From assembly GCF_900445235.1 (NCBI RefSeq), contig NZ_UFSM01000004.1:137449-201448 (forward strand): a stretch of DNA of 64,000 nucleotides, written 5' to 3'. This document shows, piece after piece, positions 44,084 through 53,229 of the stretch (the first letter of the stretch is position 1; every line of letters starts with the position of its first letter). A program made the translations under genes and the position numbers. Under the pieces are notes generated by a model, which was not told the DNA's origin, did no database searches, and was given only the letters and a program-made list of their open reading frames with translations. The DNA is from Aminobacter aminovorans (lineage in GTDB: Bacteria > Pseudomonadota > Alphaproteobacteria > Rhizobiales > Rhizobiaceae).

Positions 44084-47038
44084 ATGCGAGCTGGTGATCC
44101 GGCCGTGAATCTTCGGACGGGCTACGCGCTTTTCGACAGCGACGACATGCTTGTCGACGCCAACGCCGAGATTTTTGGCGGCATTGTCCAGCCCCGCGAT
44201 GAGCAGCCGCCGATGAATGTCATCGCAGCCATTGCCCGGGTTCTTCGTCAGTTCTCCAGCTTCGATGGTCTCGCAGTTGAACAGAGCGACGATTTCGTGC
44301 GGCGCGCGGTGCTGCGCTGGCGGCAGCCGAATGTGTCGCCGATCGAGGCGCAAACCGTCGACGGCGCCTGGAAACTGCTGACAAGCCACCCCCGCCTTGG
44401 CGCCGGCATCGCACTGATCAGCACCGACATCACCGAAATGAAGCTGGCCCAGATCGCGCATCTCAGCAGCGCCGAGATCTTCCGCTGCATCACCGACAGC
44501 CACCCGCTGCCGGTCTGGGTCGTCGACGAACAAAGCAGGCAGATCCTTTATGAGAGCCTCGATGGGTCGCACCTGCTTGGCCGCAAATGGCAGCCGCAAC
44601 AGCAACAGCTCCTCACCGACCATTTCGTGAACCCGGACGAATTCGATCAGGCGTGTCGCCGCGTCCACGGCAACGACATCCTGCGCGACTGCGAGATCCA
44701 GATGCAGCGCGAGGATGGGTCACACGTCTGGTGCTCGACAAACTGGCGGCGAAGCGTCTTTCGCGCGCGTCCGTCGCTGGTCATCGGCGTGCTCGACATC
44801 ACCGAGCGCAAGAAGGCCGAGGCTGCGGAGCGCGAGGCGACGTCGCTGATGCAACGGGTGCTTGACGCATGCCCCTCGCCGACCCGCATGTCGACGATCG
44901 AGGGCGAAACGCTGTACTGCAACCCCGCCAGCCGCGAACTCTATGGCGATCGTCCTCACATCGCAGACTACTATGTCGACCCCGGCGACAGGGAGACATT
45001 GGTGCGTACTCTGCTGGACAAGGGCAGCATCGACGACTTTCGCGTGCGGCAGTACTGTTCCGACGACACCATCTTCTGGGGATCGCTCTCTGCACGGCTG
45101 ATCGACTTCCAGGGCAAGAAGGTGATCGTCTCCAACGCAACGAACATCAACGGCATGATCATGGCGCAGCAACAGACGCGCCAGGCAAACAACCGTCTGA
45201 CAGACGCGATCGAGTCGCTGGCCGAAGGCTTCGCCCTTTACGACAAGGACGATTGTCTGGTGCTGGCCAACTGCCAGTACCGGAAAATGCATGCCATTTG
45301 CGCAGATGTGCTGGTCCCGGGGGTGAACTGGTTCGACTTCCTTCGCGTGACCGCAGAACGCAGCCAGTTCCGCGTTCCCGGCGACAAGATCGACGAGTGG
45401 CTGGCCGAGCGGGCCCGGGATCGGCGCGAATACCGGCAGCAGGAGTTCCAGCATGCAGACGGTGGCTGGTTCTTCGTTTCGAACAGTCCGACGCGAGAGG
45501 GCGGCTTCGTCGTCACCCGGCTTGACATCACCGAGCGCAAGCGGGCTGAACTGGCGGCCAAGGAAGCCGACGACCTGGTGCGCCGGGTCCTGGAGGCCAG
45601 CCCCGTCAGCATCCAGATGACGCGCGCCCATGACGGCAAGCAGCTATACAGCAGCCCGGCGACGACGAGGCTGCTTGGCGACGTCGCCGGCGCGCTGGAT
45701 CACTTCGCCACTGCGGGTTACCGCGACGAATATGTCGAACGGCTGCTGCGCGATGGCGCCGTCGACGAATTCGAAACCCAGCTCAGGCGCAGCGACGGCC
45801 AGACATTCTGGTGCTCGATTTCGTCTCGCCTGATCGATTTCCACGGCGAGCAGGTCATCGTTTCCCACACATATGACCTGAGCGACCGCATCGAGCTGCA
45901 GAAGCAACTGGAACATCAGCGTGAGAAGCTGCACCAGAACGAGAAGCTGTCGGCGCTCGGCGGGTTGCTCGCCGGTGTTGCCCATGAGCTGAACAATCCA
46001 CTGTCGGTGGTGCTCGGCATGTCGCTGACGCTGAAAGAGACATCGGTCGATCCCAAGACGATCGAGCGGGCGGACAAGATCAGCAAGGCGGCGGAGCGCT
46101 GCGCCCGTATCGTCAAGACTTTCCTGGCGATGGCCAGGCAACAGCCGACGCGCGCCATGAATGTGTCGATAGACGAGGTTGTTTCCGCGGCACTCGAAGT
46201 GGTCAACTATTCGATCCGCTCTTCCGATATCAAGCTCATGCTCGATCTCGAACCGGATCTGCCGGCGATCTGGGGCGATCCCGATCAGCTCAGTCAGGTG
46301 CTGATCAATCTGCTGGTCAACGCCGAGCACGCGCTTCACCATTGGGAGGGGCCAAGAAAGATACTGGTTGCCACGGGGCGGCACCCGGAATGCGGCAATA
46401 TCACCCTCAGCGTCACCGACACCGGCCCCGGGATTTCCGAAGAAATCCTGCCCCGCATCTTCGAGCCGTTCTTCACGACCAAGGAGGTCGGCGCCGGCAC
46501 GGGCATCGGCCTGTCCTTCTGCCATCGCATCATTCAATCGCACCAGGGAACGATCGAGGTCGAGACCGTGCCTGGCGGAGGTTCAACCTTCGTCGTCTCG
46601 CTGCCGGCTTCCGATCGACTCGTCGAAACATCGGGGCCGTCCGACGAAGAGCCATCGAGCTCGGCGGGCCTGTCGTGCCTGGTGGTGGATGACGAAAGGG
46701 AGGTTGCCGACCTGATCGCCGAAGTCCTGATGCGCGACGGCTTCACTGTCGTCGTCGCGCGGTCGGGCGAAGAGGCGTTGACGCAGCTGAGGAAACGGAC
46801 ATTTGCCGTCATTCTGAGCGACTTGAAAATGCCGAGCATGGATGGCCGGCGCCTGTACAACTACATCGCCGACTACCATCCGGCCGAGGTCGATAGGCTC
46901 GCTTTCCTGACCGGCGACACGATCAGCCCGGATGCGCAGATCTTCCTGCGCGCCACAAAGCGGCCCTATCTGGAAAAGCCGGTGAAGCCGATCGAATTGC
47001 GCCGGTTTGTTTCAGGGCTGGTCGTCAGGCAGGCGTGA
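44084..47038 (+). CDS. Soluble multi-PAS hybrid sensor histidine kinase
   Basis: 984 residues from the ATG at 44084 (GAGGAG upstream). About five PAS-like domains (residues about 10-110, 130-250, 255-370, 375-490, 500-610) precede the HisKA domain with H634 in [16 protein letters not shown]. The HATPase has [32 protein letters not shown] and [11 protein letters not shown]-terminal receiver has the phospho-Asp D913 in [12 protein letters not shown]. No membrane segment, so it senses a cytoplasmic signal such as redox state or a small ligand. The OmpR-type regulator follows 65 bp later and is its likely partner. Confidence 0.92.
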   Translation: MRAGDPAVNLRTGYALFDSDDMLVDANAEIFGGIVQPRDEQPPMNVIAAIARVLRQFSSFDGLAVEQSDDFVRRAVLRWRQPNVSPIEAQTVDGAWKLLTSHPRLGAGIALISTDITEMKLAQIAHLSSAEIFRCITDSHPLPVWVVDEQSRQILYESLDGSHLLGRKWQPQQQQLLTDHFVNPDEFDQACRRVHGNDILRDCEIQMQREDGSHVWCSTNWRRSVFRARPSLVIGVLDITERKKAEAAEREATSLMQRVLDACPSPTRMSTIEGETLYCNPASRELYGDRPHIADYYVDPGDRETLVRTLLDKGSIDDFRVRQYCSDDTIFWGSLSARLIDFQGKKVIVSNATNINGMIMAQQQTRQANNRLTDAIESLAEGFALYDKDDCLVLANCQYRKMHAICADVLVPGVNWFDFLRVTAERSQFRVPGDKIDEWLAERARDRREYRQQEFQHADGGWFFVSNSPTREGGFVVTRLDITERKRAELAAKEADDLVRRVLEASPVSIQMTRAHDGKQLYSSPATTRLLGDVAGALDHFATAGYRDEYVERLLRDGAVDEFETQLRRSDGQTFWCSISSRLIDFHGEQVIVSHTYDLSDRIELQKQLEHQREKLHQNEKLSALGGLLAGVAHELNNPLSVVLGMSLTLKETSVDPKTIERADKISKAAERCARIVKTFLAMARQQPTRAMNVSIDEVVSAALEVVNYSIRSSDIKLMLDLEPDLPAIWGDPDQLSQVLINLLVNAEHALHHWEGPRKILVATGRHPECGNITLSVTDTGPGISEEILPRIFEPFFTTKEVGAGTGIGLSFCHRIIQSHQGTIEVETVPGGGSTFVVSLPASDRLVETSGPSDEEPSSSAGLSCLVVDDEREVADLIAEVLMRDGFTVVVARSGEEALTQLRKRTFAVILSDLKMPSMDGRRLYNYIADYHPAEVDRLAFLTGDTISPDAQIFLRATKRPYLEKPVKPIELRRFVSGLVVRQA

Positions 47039-47103
47039 ACGATGCCGATTGATTTGCCGCCCTCGCCGAAGAGGGGTACTTTCCCAGTTGAGGTGAGGAC
47101 CCG

Positions 47104-47808
47104 GTGACTGCCAATTCGCAGATCGTCGTTTGCGATGACGAGCCAGATGTCCGCGACATGGTCGCGGAGTATCTGGAGCGCCACGGCTATGCCGTGACGA
47201 CTGCCGATGCCGGGCCGGCCTTGCGCCAGATCGTCGAGAGCCAACCCGTCGATGTCGTGATCCTCGACATCCGCATGCCCGGCGAAGACGGCCTCTCTCT
47301 CGCGCGCTACCTGCGTGAGCATTCCGAGGTCGCGATCATCATGCTGACGGGCTCGGCGGAGATCATCGACCGGGTCGTCGGCCTCGAGATCGGTGCCGAC
47401 GACTACATCGGTAAGCCGGTCGATTTGCGCGAACTGCTGGCACGGGTGAAGGCGGTTCTGCGCAGGACAACGGGCCGGGACCGTGTTTCAGAAAATGCTC
47501 TCGGGCCCCAGAGCGCCCAGTTTGGGAGCTGTCGGCTGGACCTGGATTCGCGCAAGCTGTTCGACGCCGACGGCGGGGACATAGCGATCACCCCGATGGA
47601 GTTCCGGCTGCTCAAGGTGTTCGCCGAGAACCGGGGACGGATACTCAACCGTGACCAGTTGCTCGAACTTGCGCATGACCGCGGCTGGGACCCGTTCGAC
47701 CGCAGCATCGACATCCGGATTTCGCGATTGCGCAAGAAAATCGAGGCTGATCCTTCCAAGCCTGAGGTGATCAAGACCATTCGAGGGGTCGGATATCTCT
47801 ATGCCTAG
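47104..47808 (+). CDS. OmpR family response regulator (GTG start)
   Basis: 234 residues. The receiver domain has D10/D11/D12-type acidic residues (VVCDDEPDVRDMV), phospho-Asp D55 in VVILDIRMPGEDG and the Lys of YIGKPVDLRELLARV. The C-terminal winged helix (ITPMEFRLLKVFAENRGRIL, ISRLRKKIEADPSKPEVIKT) is OmpR/PhoB type. It follows the multi-PAS kinase and probably receives phosphate from it. OmpR-type proteins bind direct repeats spaced about 10-11 bp, like the GAAAC arrays upstream of nearby genes. That link is inference. Confidence 0.92.
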   Translation: MTANSQIVVCDDEPDVRDMVAEYLERHGYAVTTADAGPALRQIVESQPVDVVILDIRMPGEDGLSLARYLREHSEVAIIMLTGSAEIIDRVVGLEIGADDYIGKPVDLRELLARVKAVLRRTTGRDRVSENALGPQSAQFGSCRLDLDSRKLFDADGGDIAITPMEFRLLKVFAENRGRILNRDQLLELAHDRGWDPFDRSIDIRISRLRKKIEADPSKPEVIKTIRGVGYLYA

Positions 47809-47946
47809 CCTGGTACCCGGCGTTGCGCTTGCATCGACGGCCGCTGCGTAAGCGACGAGACTTGCTTGGCGTATCCATCAAAATGCCTTACTGGGAGGCT
47901 CCTTGGGCAAATCAGCCCCAGAGACCACGGACCGCGCCACCGCCTG

Positions 47947-48336
47947 ATGCAGCAGACCAAGGCATATAGATCGCTTGCGACCGGCATGTTGCCGGCCATG
48001 CTGCTATGCTTGGCGGTGATTCTGGCCATGGTCGGCGGATCGCTGGTCGACAGCATGCCTGTGGCATCCGCTGCCACCGAACCCGTTCCAGGCCAGATGG
48101 ACGTTCGCGGACGGCACACCGGTCCCGCCATTCCCGAGCGGACATTCGTCGTCGTCGATTGGCGAAGCGCCAAGGCGCTGCCGCAGCATGATGACGGCAA
48201 GTCGGCGTTGATCCCGTCCAGGGTAGACACGCCCGAAGCGGCCATTTCCAGGCCACGCTCCGAGCTGGTCCTGCATGCGGATATTCAATCTTCGACGCTG
48301 ATCTACAGCGCGCGCGCGCCACCGGCATTCTCCTGA
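47947..48336 (+). CDS. Hypothetical protein with one N-terminal membrane helix
   Basis: 129 residues from the ATG at 47947 (MQQTKAYRSLATGMLPAMLL). A strong hydrophobic helix or signal anchor occupies residues 14-38. The remainder (RHTGPAIPERTFVVVDWRSA, RPRSELVLHADIQSSTLIYS) is not recognised. The frame is open from 47866, but the region before 47947 has no coding features. It sits between the response regulator and secDF on the same strand. Confidence 0.5.
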   Translation: MQQTKAYRSLATGMLPAMLLCLAVILAMVGGSLVDSMPVASAATEPVPGQMDVRGRHTGPAIPERTFVVVDWRSAKALPQHDDGKSALIPSRVDTPEAAISRPRSELVLHADIQSSTLIYSARAPPAFS

Positions 48337-48442
48337 AAATCCATGAATGATGCGGGCTCAATGGGGCATCGCATCACCAGGACTAACAACCATCTTTCGC
48401 GCGCCATGACGCCGCGGCGATGGTTTTGCAGGATCAGATCAT

Positions 48443-50977
48443 ATGCGGACCTCCCGATGGGTGGTGGTGACATACACCATCATCATTTTGGCCGGCATCA
48501 TTGCCGCGCTTCCCAACGCCCTCACCGCCAAGCAACTGGCAGCATTGCCAAGCTGGTTCCCGAAACAGCAGGTCACGCTCGGCCTCGACCTCCAGGGCGG
48601 CTCGCACCTGGTGCTGGAAGTCGATGCGGCGGCACTCAAGACCGACCGCCTGCGCTCGCTGCTCGATGATGTGCGCGGCGCCTTGCGCAAGGAGCGCATC
48701 AACGCTTCGTCGGCGCGTCTTGCCGGCGATGCCATTGTCGTCAACATTGCCGACGACGCGCAGCGCGCGACAGCCTTGGCAACGCTGCAGTCACTGGCCG
48801 TTCCGGTCAGCGGCGGCCTCGGACTTGGCGGCGGCAAGCCGGACATCGAGGTCACCACTGCCGACAAGCAGATCAAGGTCGTGCTGACCGATGCTGGCCA
48901 GCGCGACAAGCTCGACGCTGCACTCCAGCAGAGTCTCGAGATCGTGCGCCAGCGCGTCGACCAGGTCGGCGTCGCCGAGCCGACGATCCAGCGCGTCGGC
49001 AGCGACCGGATGCTGGTTCAGCTGCCGGGCCTGCAGGATCCGACCCGTTTGCGCGAACTGCTCGGCAGCACTGCCAAGATGACATTCCACATGGTGGCCA
49101 ACGTCGCCAATGGCGAGCCGCTTCCGCGCGGCGTCACCATGCTGCCGGACGCCAAGTCCGGCGCACAATATCCGGTCGAGGACCGCGTCGCGCTCGATGG
49201 CGCACGCCTCACCGATGCGCGCGCCGGCTTCGACCAGCGTACTCAGGAACCGCTTGTTTCCTTCCGCTTCGACAGCGTCGGCGCACGTCAGTTCGCCGAG
49301 ATCACCGCCGCCAATGTCGGCAAACCTTTCGCCATCGTGCTCGACGGCAAGGTGCTGTCGGCGCCAAACATCCGCGAGCCGATCACCGGCGGTTCCGGCC
49401 AGATCAGCGGCAGCTTCAGCGTTGAAGAGACGGTGACGCTGTCGGCCCTTCTGCGCGCCGGCGCGCTGCCGGCACCGCTGACCGTCATCGAGGAGCGCAC
49501 CGTCGGTCCCGACCTTGGTGGCGACGTCATCAAGATGGGCATCTACACCGGCGTTGCCGGCTTCGTTGCGGTCGTCCTGTTCATGGTCGCGCTTTATGGC
49601 ACCTGGGGCATGATCGCGAATTTCGCGCTGTTGCTGCATCTGATCCTGACCTTCGGCGTCCTGACCCTGATCGGCGGCACTCTGACCCTGCCCGGCATCG
49701 CCGGCATCATCCTGGGCATCGGCTTCGGCGTCGACGCCAACATCCTGATCAACGAACGCATCAGGGAAGAATCGAAGAAGGGGCTCAGCGCCTTTGCCGC
49801 CTTGGACAATGGCTTCAAGCGCGCCTATTCGACAATTGTCGATGCCAACGTGACGTCGCTCATCGCCACCGGCCTGCTGTTCATGTTCGGCTCCGGCCCG
49901 GTGCGCGGCTTCGCCATCACCATGTTCCTGGGCACCTGCCTGTCGATGTTCACCGCCGTTTCGGTGACGCGCATCCTGATGGCCGCGGTTGTGCGCCGCA
50001 AGCGGCTGAAGACGATCACGATCGAACCGCTGATCCGCTTCTTCCCGGAAAAGACCTCGATCTCGTTCATGAAGGCCCGCTACCTCGGCATCGGCATGTC
50101 GATCTTCCTGTCGCTGGCCTCCATCGGCCTGTTCTTCAAGCCGGGCCTCAACTACGGAATCGACTTCAAGGGCGGCATCCAGGTCGAGATCGCGACGTCG
50201 ACGCCGGCCGATCTGGCACAGCTGCGCAGCACGCTGGGCGGCTTGAACATTGGCGAGGTGGCGCTGCAGCAGATCGGCAGCGACGGCAATGTGCTCATCC
50301 GGGTCCAGCGCCAGGAGGGTGGCGAAGCGGCACAGACCGCTGCCGTCGACACCATCAAGGCCGCCGTGCAGAAGCTCGATCCAAGCGTGAAGTTCGAACG
50401 CACCGAAGTGGTGGGTCCGAAGGTCAGCGGCGAGTTGGCGCAGTCCGGTATCCTGGCCGTGGTGCTGGCCGCTCTTGCCATGCTCGTCTACATCTGGTGG
50501 CGCTTCGAGTGGAATTTCGCCATCGGCGCCATCGCCACGCTTGTGCTGGATACCACCAAGATGGTGGGCTTCTTTGCGCTGTTCGGGCTGGACTTCAACC
50601 TGACGGCGATTGCTGCGCTGTTGACCATCATCGGCTATTCGGTGAACGACAAGGTGGTCGTCTACGACCGCATGCGTGAGAACCTGCGCCTGTACAAGAA
50701 GATGCCGCTGCGCGAGATCATCGACATGAGCATCAACCAGGTGTTCGCGCGCTGTATCTACACCTCCGTCGCCATCCTGCTGTCGATGCTGCCGATGGCG
50801 ATCTGGGGTGGCAGTGCCGTCGAGAACTTCGCCATTCCGATGGTGTTCGGCGTGTTCATCGCGACGACCTCGTCGATCTTCATCGCGGCGCCGATCCTGT
50901 TGCTGCTCGGTGATTGGTGGCAGCACCGCAGTGCAGGCCGCGAGCCTTCGACTGGAGCGGTAACGACCAAGGCCTGA
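48443..50977 (+). CDS. secDF: Protein translocase SecDF (fused SecD-SecF)
   Basis: 844 residues. The SecD half has LGLDLQGGSHLVLEVD, the periplasmic P1 domain, EERTVGPDLGGDVIKMGIYTG and the TM4 segment GFGVDANILINERIREE. The SecF half starts at about residue 535 with GLNYGIDFKGGIQVEIATST and has YSVNDKVVVYDRMRENL. Twelve membrane segments in total. With SecYEG it uses the proton gradient to help pull proteins across the membrane. The fusion is common in Rhizobiales. yajC is not adjacent. Confidence 0.93.
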   Translation: MRTSRWVVVTYTIIILAGIIAALPNALTAKQLAALPSWFPKQQVTLGLDLQGGSHLVLEVDAAALKTDRLRSLLDDVRGALRKERINASSARLAGDAIVVNIADDAQRATALATLQSLAVPVSGGLGLGGGKPDIEVTTADKQIKVVLTDAGQRDKLDAALQQSLEIVRQRVDQVGVAEPTIQRVGSDRMLVQLPGLQDPTRLRELLGSTAKMTFHMVANVANGEPLPRGVTMLPDAKSGAQYPVEDRVALDGARLTDARAGFDQRTQEPLVSFRFDSVGARQFAEITAANVGKPFAIVLDGKVLSAPNIREPITGGSGQISGSFSVEETVTLSALLRAGALPAPLTVIEERTVGPDLGGDVIKMGIYTGVAGFVAVVLFMVALYGTWGMIANFALLLHLILTFGVLTLIGGTLTLPGIAGIILGIGFGVDANILINERIREESKKGLSAFAALDNGFKRAYSTIVDANVTSLIATGLLFMFGSGPVRGFAITMFLGTCLSMFTAVSVTRILMAAVVRRKRLKTITIEPLIRFFPEKTSISFMKARYLGIGMSIFLSLASIGLFFKPGLNYGIDFKGGIQVEIATSTPADLAQLRSTLGGLNIGEVALQQIGSDGNVLIRVQRQEGGEAAQTAAVDTIKAAVQKLDPSVKFERTEVVGPKVSGELAQSGILAVVLAALAMLVYIWWRFEWNFAIGAIATLVLDTTKMVGFFALFGLDFNLTAIAALLTIIGYSVNDKVVVYDRMRENLRLYKKMPLREIIDMSINQVFARCIYTSVAILLSMLPMAIWGGSAVENFAIPMVFGVFIATTSSIFIAAPILLLLGDWWQHRSAGREPSTGAVTTKA

Positions 50978-50985
50978 CTGTCCCT

Positions 50986-51014
50986 GTCGGAGCCGTCCTG
51001 GCGGCGGCTCCGAC
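50986..51014. terminator. Hairpin between secDF and the DUF1488 gene
   Basis: GTCGGAGCCG (50986-50995) and CGGCTCCGAC (51005-51014) form a perfect 10-bp stem with a 9-nt loop in the 70-bp gap between convergent genes. The flanking T-run is weak. Confidence 0.6.
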
Positions 51015-51047
51015 AAAGGCCGACCTCAGGCCGGCCGGCGCGACGCG

Positions 51048-51311
51048 TCACCTGAAGTCGTGTGCGGTCAGCACATACAAACGCTTGCGCCCGTGGGAAT
51101 AGACTTCACGAGCGACGTCCTGGATCGAAATGCGCGCCGCATCGAATGCGGCAAGATATCGTGTTTCACTGTCGACCGCCGGTTGGCTGGCTTTGAGCGC
51201 CTGAACCTCGACGAAGAACGGAACTTCGAACGTGCCATCGTAGCCCAGGAAACGTATGGCTTTTCTCGCGGCGTCATAGCTGCGGCTTCTGTTTGGAAAG
51301 GCGAGTGTCAT
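51048..51311 (-). CDS. DUF1488 family protein
   Basis: 87 residues from the ATG at 51311. The compact fold motifs MTLAFPNRSRSYDAARKAIR, FLGYDGTFEVPFFVEVQAL and YSHGRKRLYVLTAHDF match DUF1488. The function is unknown. The frame is open to 51377, but the added residues are not conserved-looking. It converges on secDF. Confidence 0.8.
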   Translation of the reverse strand: MTLAFPNRSRSYDAARKAIRFLGYDGTFEVPFFVEVQALKASQPAVDSETRYLAAFDAARISIQDVAREVYSHGRKRLYVLTAHDFR

Positions 51312-51432
51312 CGTTTGCTCCAGTGCAGGACAGTCGGGAAGATGAGGTTGCCGAAGTTCGGCGATCCACTTAGGCACTCAGTGCCAGGTTTGCCGCATAA
51401 CTTGCGCTCGCTGCGATGATGCGCACCCAAGG

Positions 51433-51612
51433 TCACTCTGCCTCATCGTGCAGTCGCGAGGTCGGCATGTCCCGCGTCAGCAGACCGCTGAGAATCCGGG
51501 CTGCTTCGCGCAGAAGGGCTTGCATGTCCTGCTGGGTGACCGCGTGCGGGTCGTCCGCCACATCGAGAAGCTGGCGCACGAGTTCGACGCCGCGCTGATG
51601 CAGTTCAGCCAT
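51433..51612 (-). CDS. Small hypothetical protein (59 residues)
   Basis: The minus strand from ATG at 51612 to TGA at 51433 reads MAELHQRGVELVRQLLDVAD, then DDPHAVTQQDMQALLREAAR, and ends RDMPTSRLHDEAE. It is an amphipathic helical protein with balanced codon use. The third codon positions are G/C-rich as expected for a real gene in this genome. It is about 120 bp upstream of the DUF1488 gene on the same strand. The family is not recognised. Confidence 0.6.
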   Translation of the reverse strand: MAELHQRGVELVRQLLDVADDPHAVTQQDMQALLREAARILSGLLTRDMPTSRLHDEAE

Positions 51613-51636
51613 CAGGGGCTCTTTTCGCTCGGAGCA

Positions 51637-51819
51637 TCAATGGCCGCCTGGATAGCTGAGGCGATTGCGTTGGTGGAAATCGCTTGCGCGCCGCCGCTTG
51701 CCGGCGGTGTCATTGACACGTCGACGATCAGCTTCCCCCTTTGGGGGCCTGTGAGGTTTGGGTGATGCCGTTGCGATCGCGCCGCCTTCGTCGCCCCACC
51801 GATCGACGGCCAAATCCAT
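51637..51819 (-). CDS. Possible very small protein
   Basis: The frame from ATG at 51819 starts MDLAVDRWGDEGGAIATASP and continues for 60 residues, becoming basic and low-complexity. The first 15 residues look protein-like (RWGDEGGA), but the rest could have left the true frame. An alternative frame over the same DNA gives RGKLIVDVSMTPPASGGAQA, which also looks coding. A frameshifted small gene is possible. Confidence 0.25.
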   Translation of the reverse strand: MDLAVDRWGDEGGAIATASPKPHRPPKGEADRRRVNDTAGKRRRASDFHQRNRLSYPGGH

Positions 51820-52250
51820 GGCCTTACACTGGCGTGCGTCGTTGGCGAAGCGCCTGCGAAAGCCATCGACGGTTCTCGCTCCACCTTGGCAGCTGTCAAC
51901 CGGAAATCGCGTTATGGTAGCAATCCTGTCTGATTCAGGCCGAGAGCCACGTTGCCGGATTTTGGCTAGCAAGCGCCCTCTCTGTCTGATGTCTTCGGAA
52001 GTCGGATGGTTGGAAGACACCGTGTCCTCCTTTCAATTGGGGCTAGGGCACGATGGCCGCCCTCGATCAGCCGCGCCCTGAGACAAGCGGCCGACAACCG
52101 ACCCTGCGCCTTTATCAAGATCGCGTCTACACCGACGTTCAATTATTCCCGTGCAGCAAATATTTCTGAAAATGGAGGAACGAACATCAGCGGCCAGCCG
52201 TTTTATTTATGGCGGCATTCGACCGCCCACCAATAATAAGGAATATAAAT
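51820..52250. other. Gene-poor region
   Basis: About 430 bp with only spurious frames. The last 110 bp are AT-rich and contain the promoter and ribosome-binding site (TAAGGA at 52237-52242) of the following secreted-repeat protein gene. Confidence 0.45.
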
Positions 52251-52627
52251 ATGAACGCATTGCATTTGGACTTGCAGCTGTACTTATGACCGCTGGAATG
52301 GGTTTTGCAGCTGAGCCGGCAATGATGGCGAAGACGCCCAAGGGCGAAATATACACTGATATGAAGGGCATGACGCTCTATACCTTCGACAAGGACAAGG
52401 CAGGCGCATCCAGCTGCTATGATGCTTGTGCTGCAGCTTGGCCAGCGCTCAAGGCCGATGCCAAGTCAAAAGCCGAGGGCGCATGGACTGTCGTTGACCG
52501 GACCGACGGCACCAAGATGTGGGCGTATGACGGAAAGCCGCTCTACACCTACGCCAAGGACAAGAAGGCAGGCGAGATGAACGGCGAAGGCGTTGGCGGC
52601 GTCTGGCATGTGGCCAAGGCCAGCTAA
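52251..52627 (+). CDS. Secreted-repeat protein (PF03640/COG4315 type) with an apparent frameshift at codon 2
   Basis: The mature part (EIYTDMKGMTLYTFDKDKAG, then MWAYDGKPLYTYAKDKKAGE and GGVWHVAKAS) has two of the repeats of this secreted lipoprotein-like family. Paired Cys residues are in SSCYDACAAAWPAL. The signal peptide (RIAFGLAAVLMTAGMGFAAE) is one base out of frame with the only well-placed start, ATG 52251 (AAGGA 8-13 bp upstream). ATGAACGC would need to be ATGAAACGC to read M-K-R-I-A-F. As written, translation must begin further upstream (ATG at 52151 or 52172). One missing A in a short A-run is the simplest explanation. Confidence 0.7.
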
Positions 52628-52717
52628 CCATCCAAGCTAAACTTCATTCGGGGCGGCGTCTCACGGCGCCGCCGCTATGCCGGCAGACGCCGGACTCGGG
52701 GAAGCAGGAGGCAGGCG

Positions 52718-53161
52718 ATGATCGTGCAGGAGATGACGCGAGACGAAAACATTGCCTTTGTGTCGGCGCATCGGCTCGGACGGCTGGCTTGTGTCAGAAA
52801 CAATCGGCCTTATCTTGTGCCCTTTCATTACGCATTTTCGGACAATCATCTGTATAGCTTTTCGATGCAGGGCCAGAAGATCGACTGGATGCGCGAGAAT
52901 GCTCAGGTGTGTGTTCAGGTCGACGAAGTGGGCGCCAATCGAGAATGGCGAAGCGTTATCGTCTTCGGCATGTTTGAGGAACTGCCAGAGACGCCACAGT
53001 GGCGACGCGATCGCGATCATGCCTGGTCTCTGCTTCAGCAACACGCCAACTGGTGGGAGCCAGGAAGTCTGAAACCCGGCGCTCCACCAATGTTGGTCGC
53101 CTCACCATCGGTATTTTACAGGATCAAGATCGAAAGCATGACCGGCAGGCATGGCTCGTAA
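52718..53161 (+). CDS. Pyridoxamine 5'-phosphate oxidase-like flavin-binding protein
   Basis: 147 residues from the ATG at 52718, with GGAGG upstream. The split-barrel flavin fold is suggested by FVSAHRLGRLACVRNNRPYL, VPFHYAFSDNHLYSFSMQG and VCVQVDEVGANREWRSVIVF, as in the NimA/PNPOx-like family. These bind FMN or F420-type cofactors. The substrate is unknown. It follows the secreted-repeat gene on the same strand. Confidence 0.8.
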   Translation: MIVQEMTRDENIAFVSAHRLGRLACVRNNRPYLVPFHYAFSDNHLYSFSMQGQKIDWMRENAQVCVQVDEVGANREWRSVIVFGMFEELPETPQWRRDRDHAWSLLQQHANWWEPGSLKPGAPPMLVASPSVFYRIKIESMTGRHGS

Positions 53162-53229
53162 GACGACGTCGTCTGACTGGGCTGTGCGAGCGGCCCCTTC
53201 AATGACGGATTTGGCTGCATACTAGAAGC

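Noticed and set aside
48791..51016. Very long antisense open frame (741 codons) opposite secDF
   Set aside because: It is a shadow of the strongly biased secDF codons on the other strand. It has no ribosome-binding site and a low-complexity Gln/His/Asp-rich translation with no recognisable domain.
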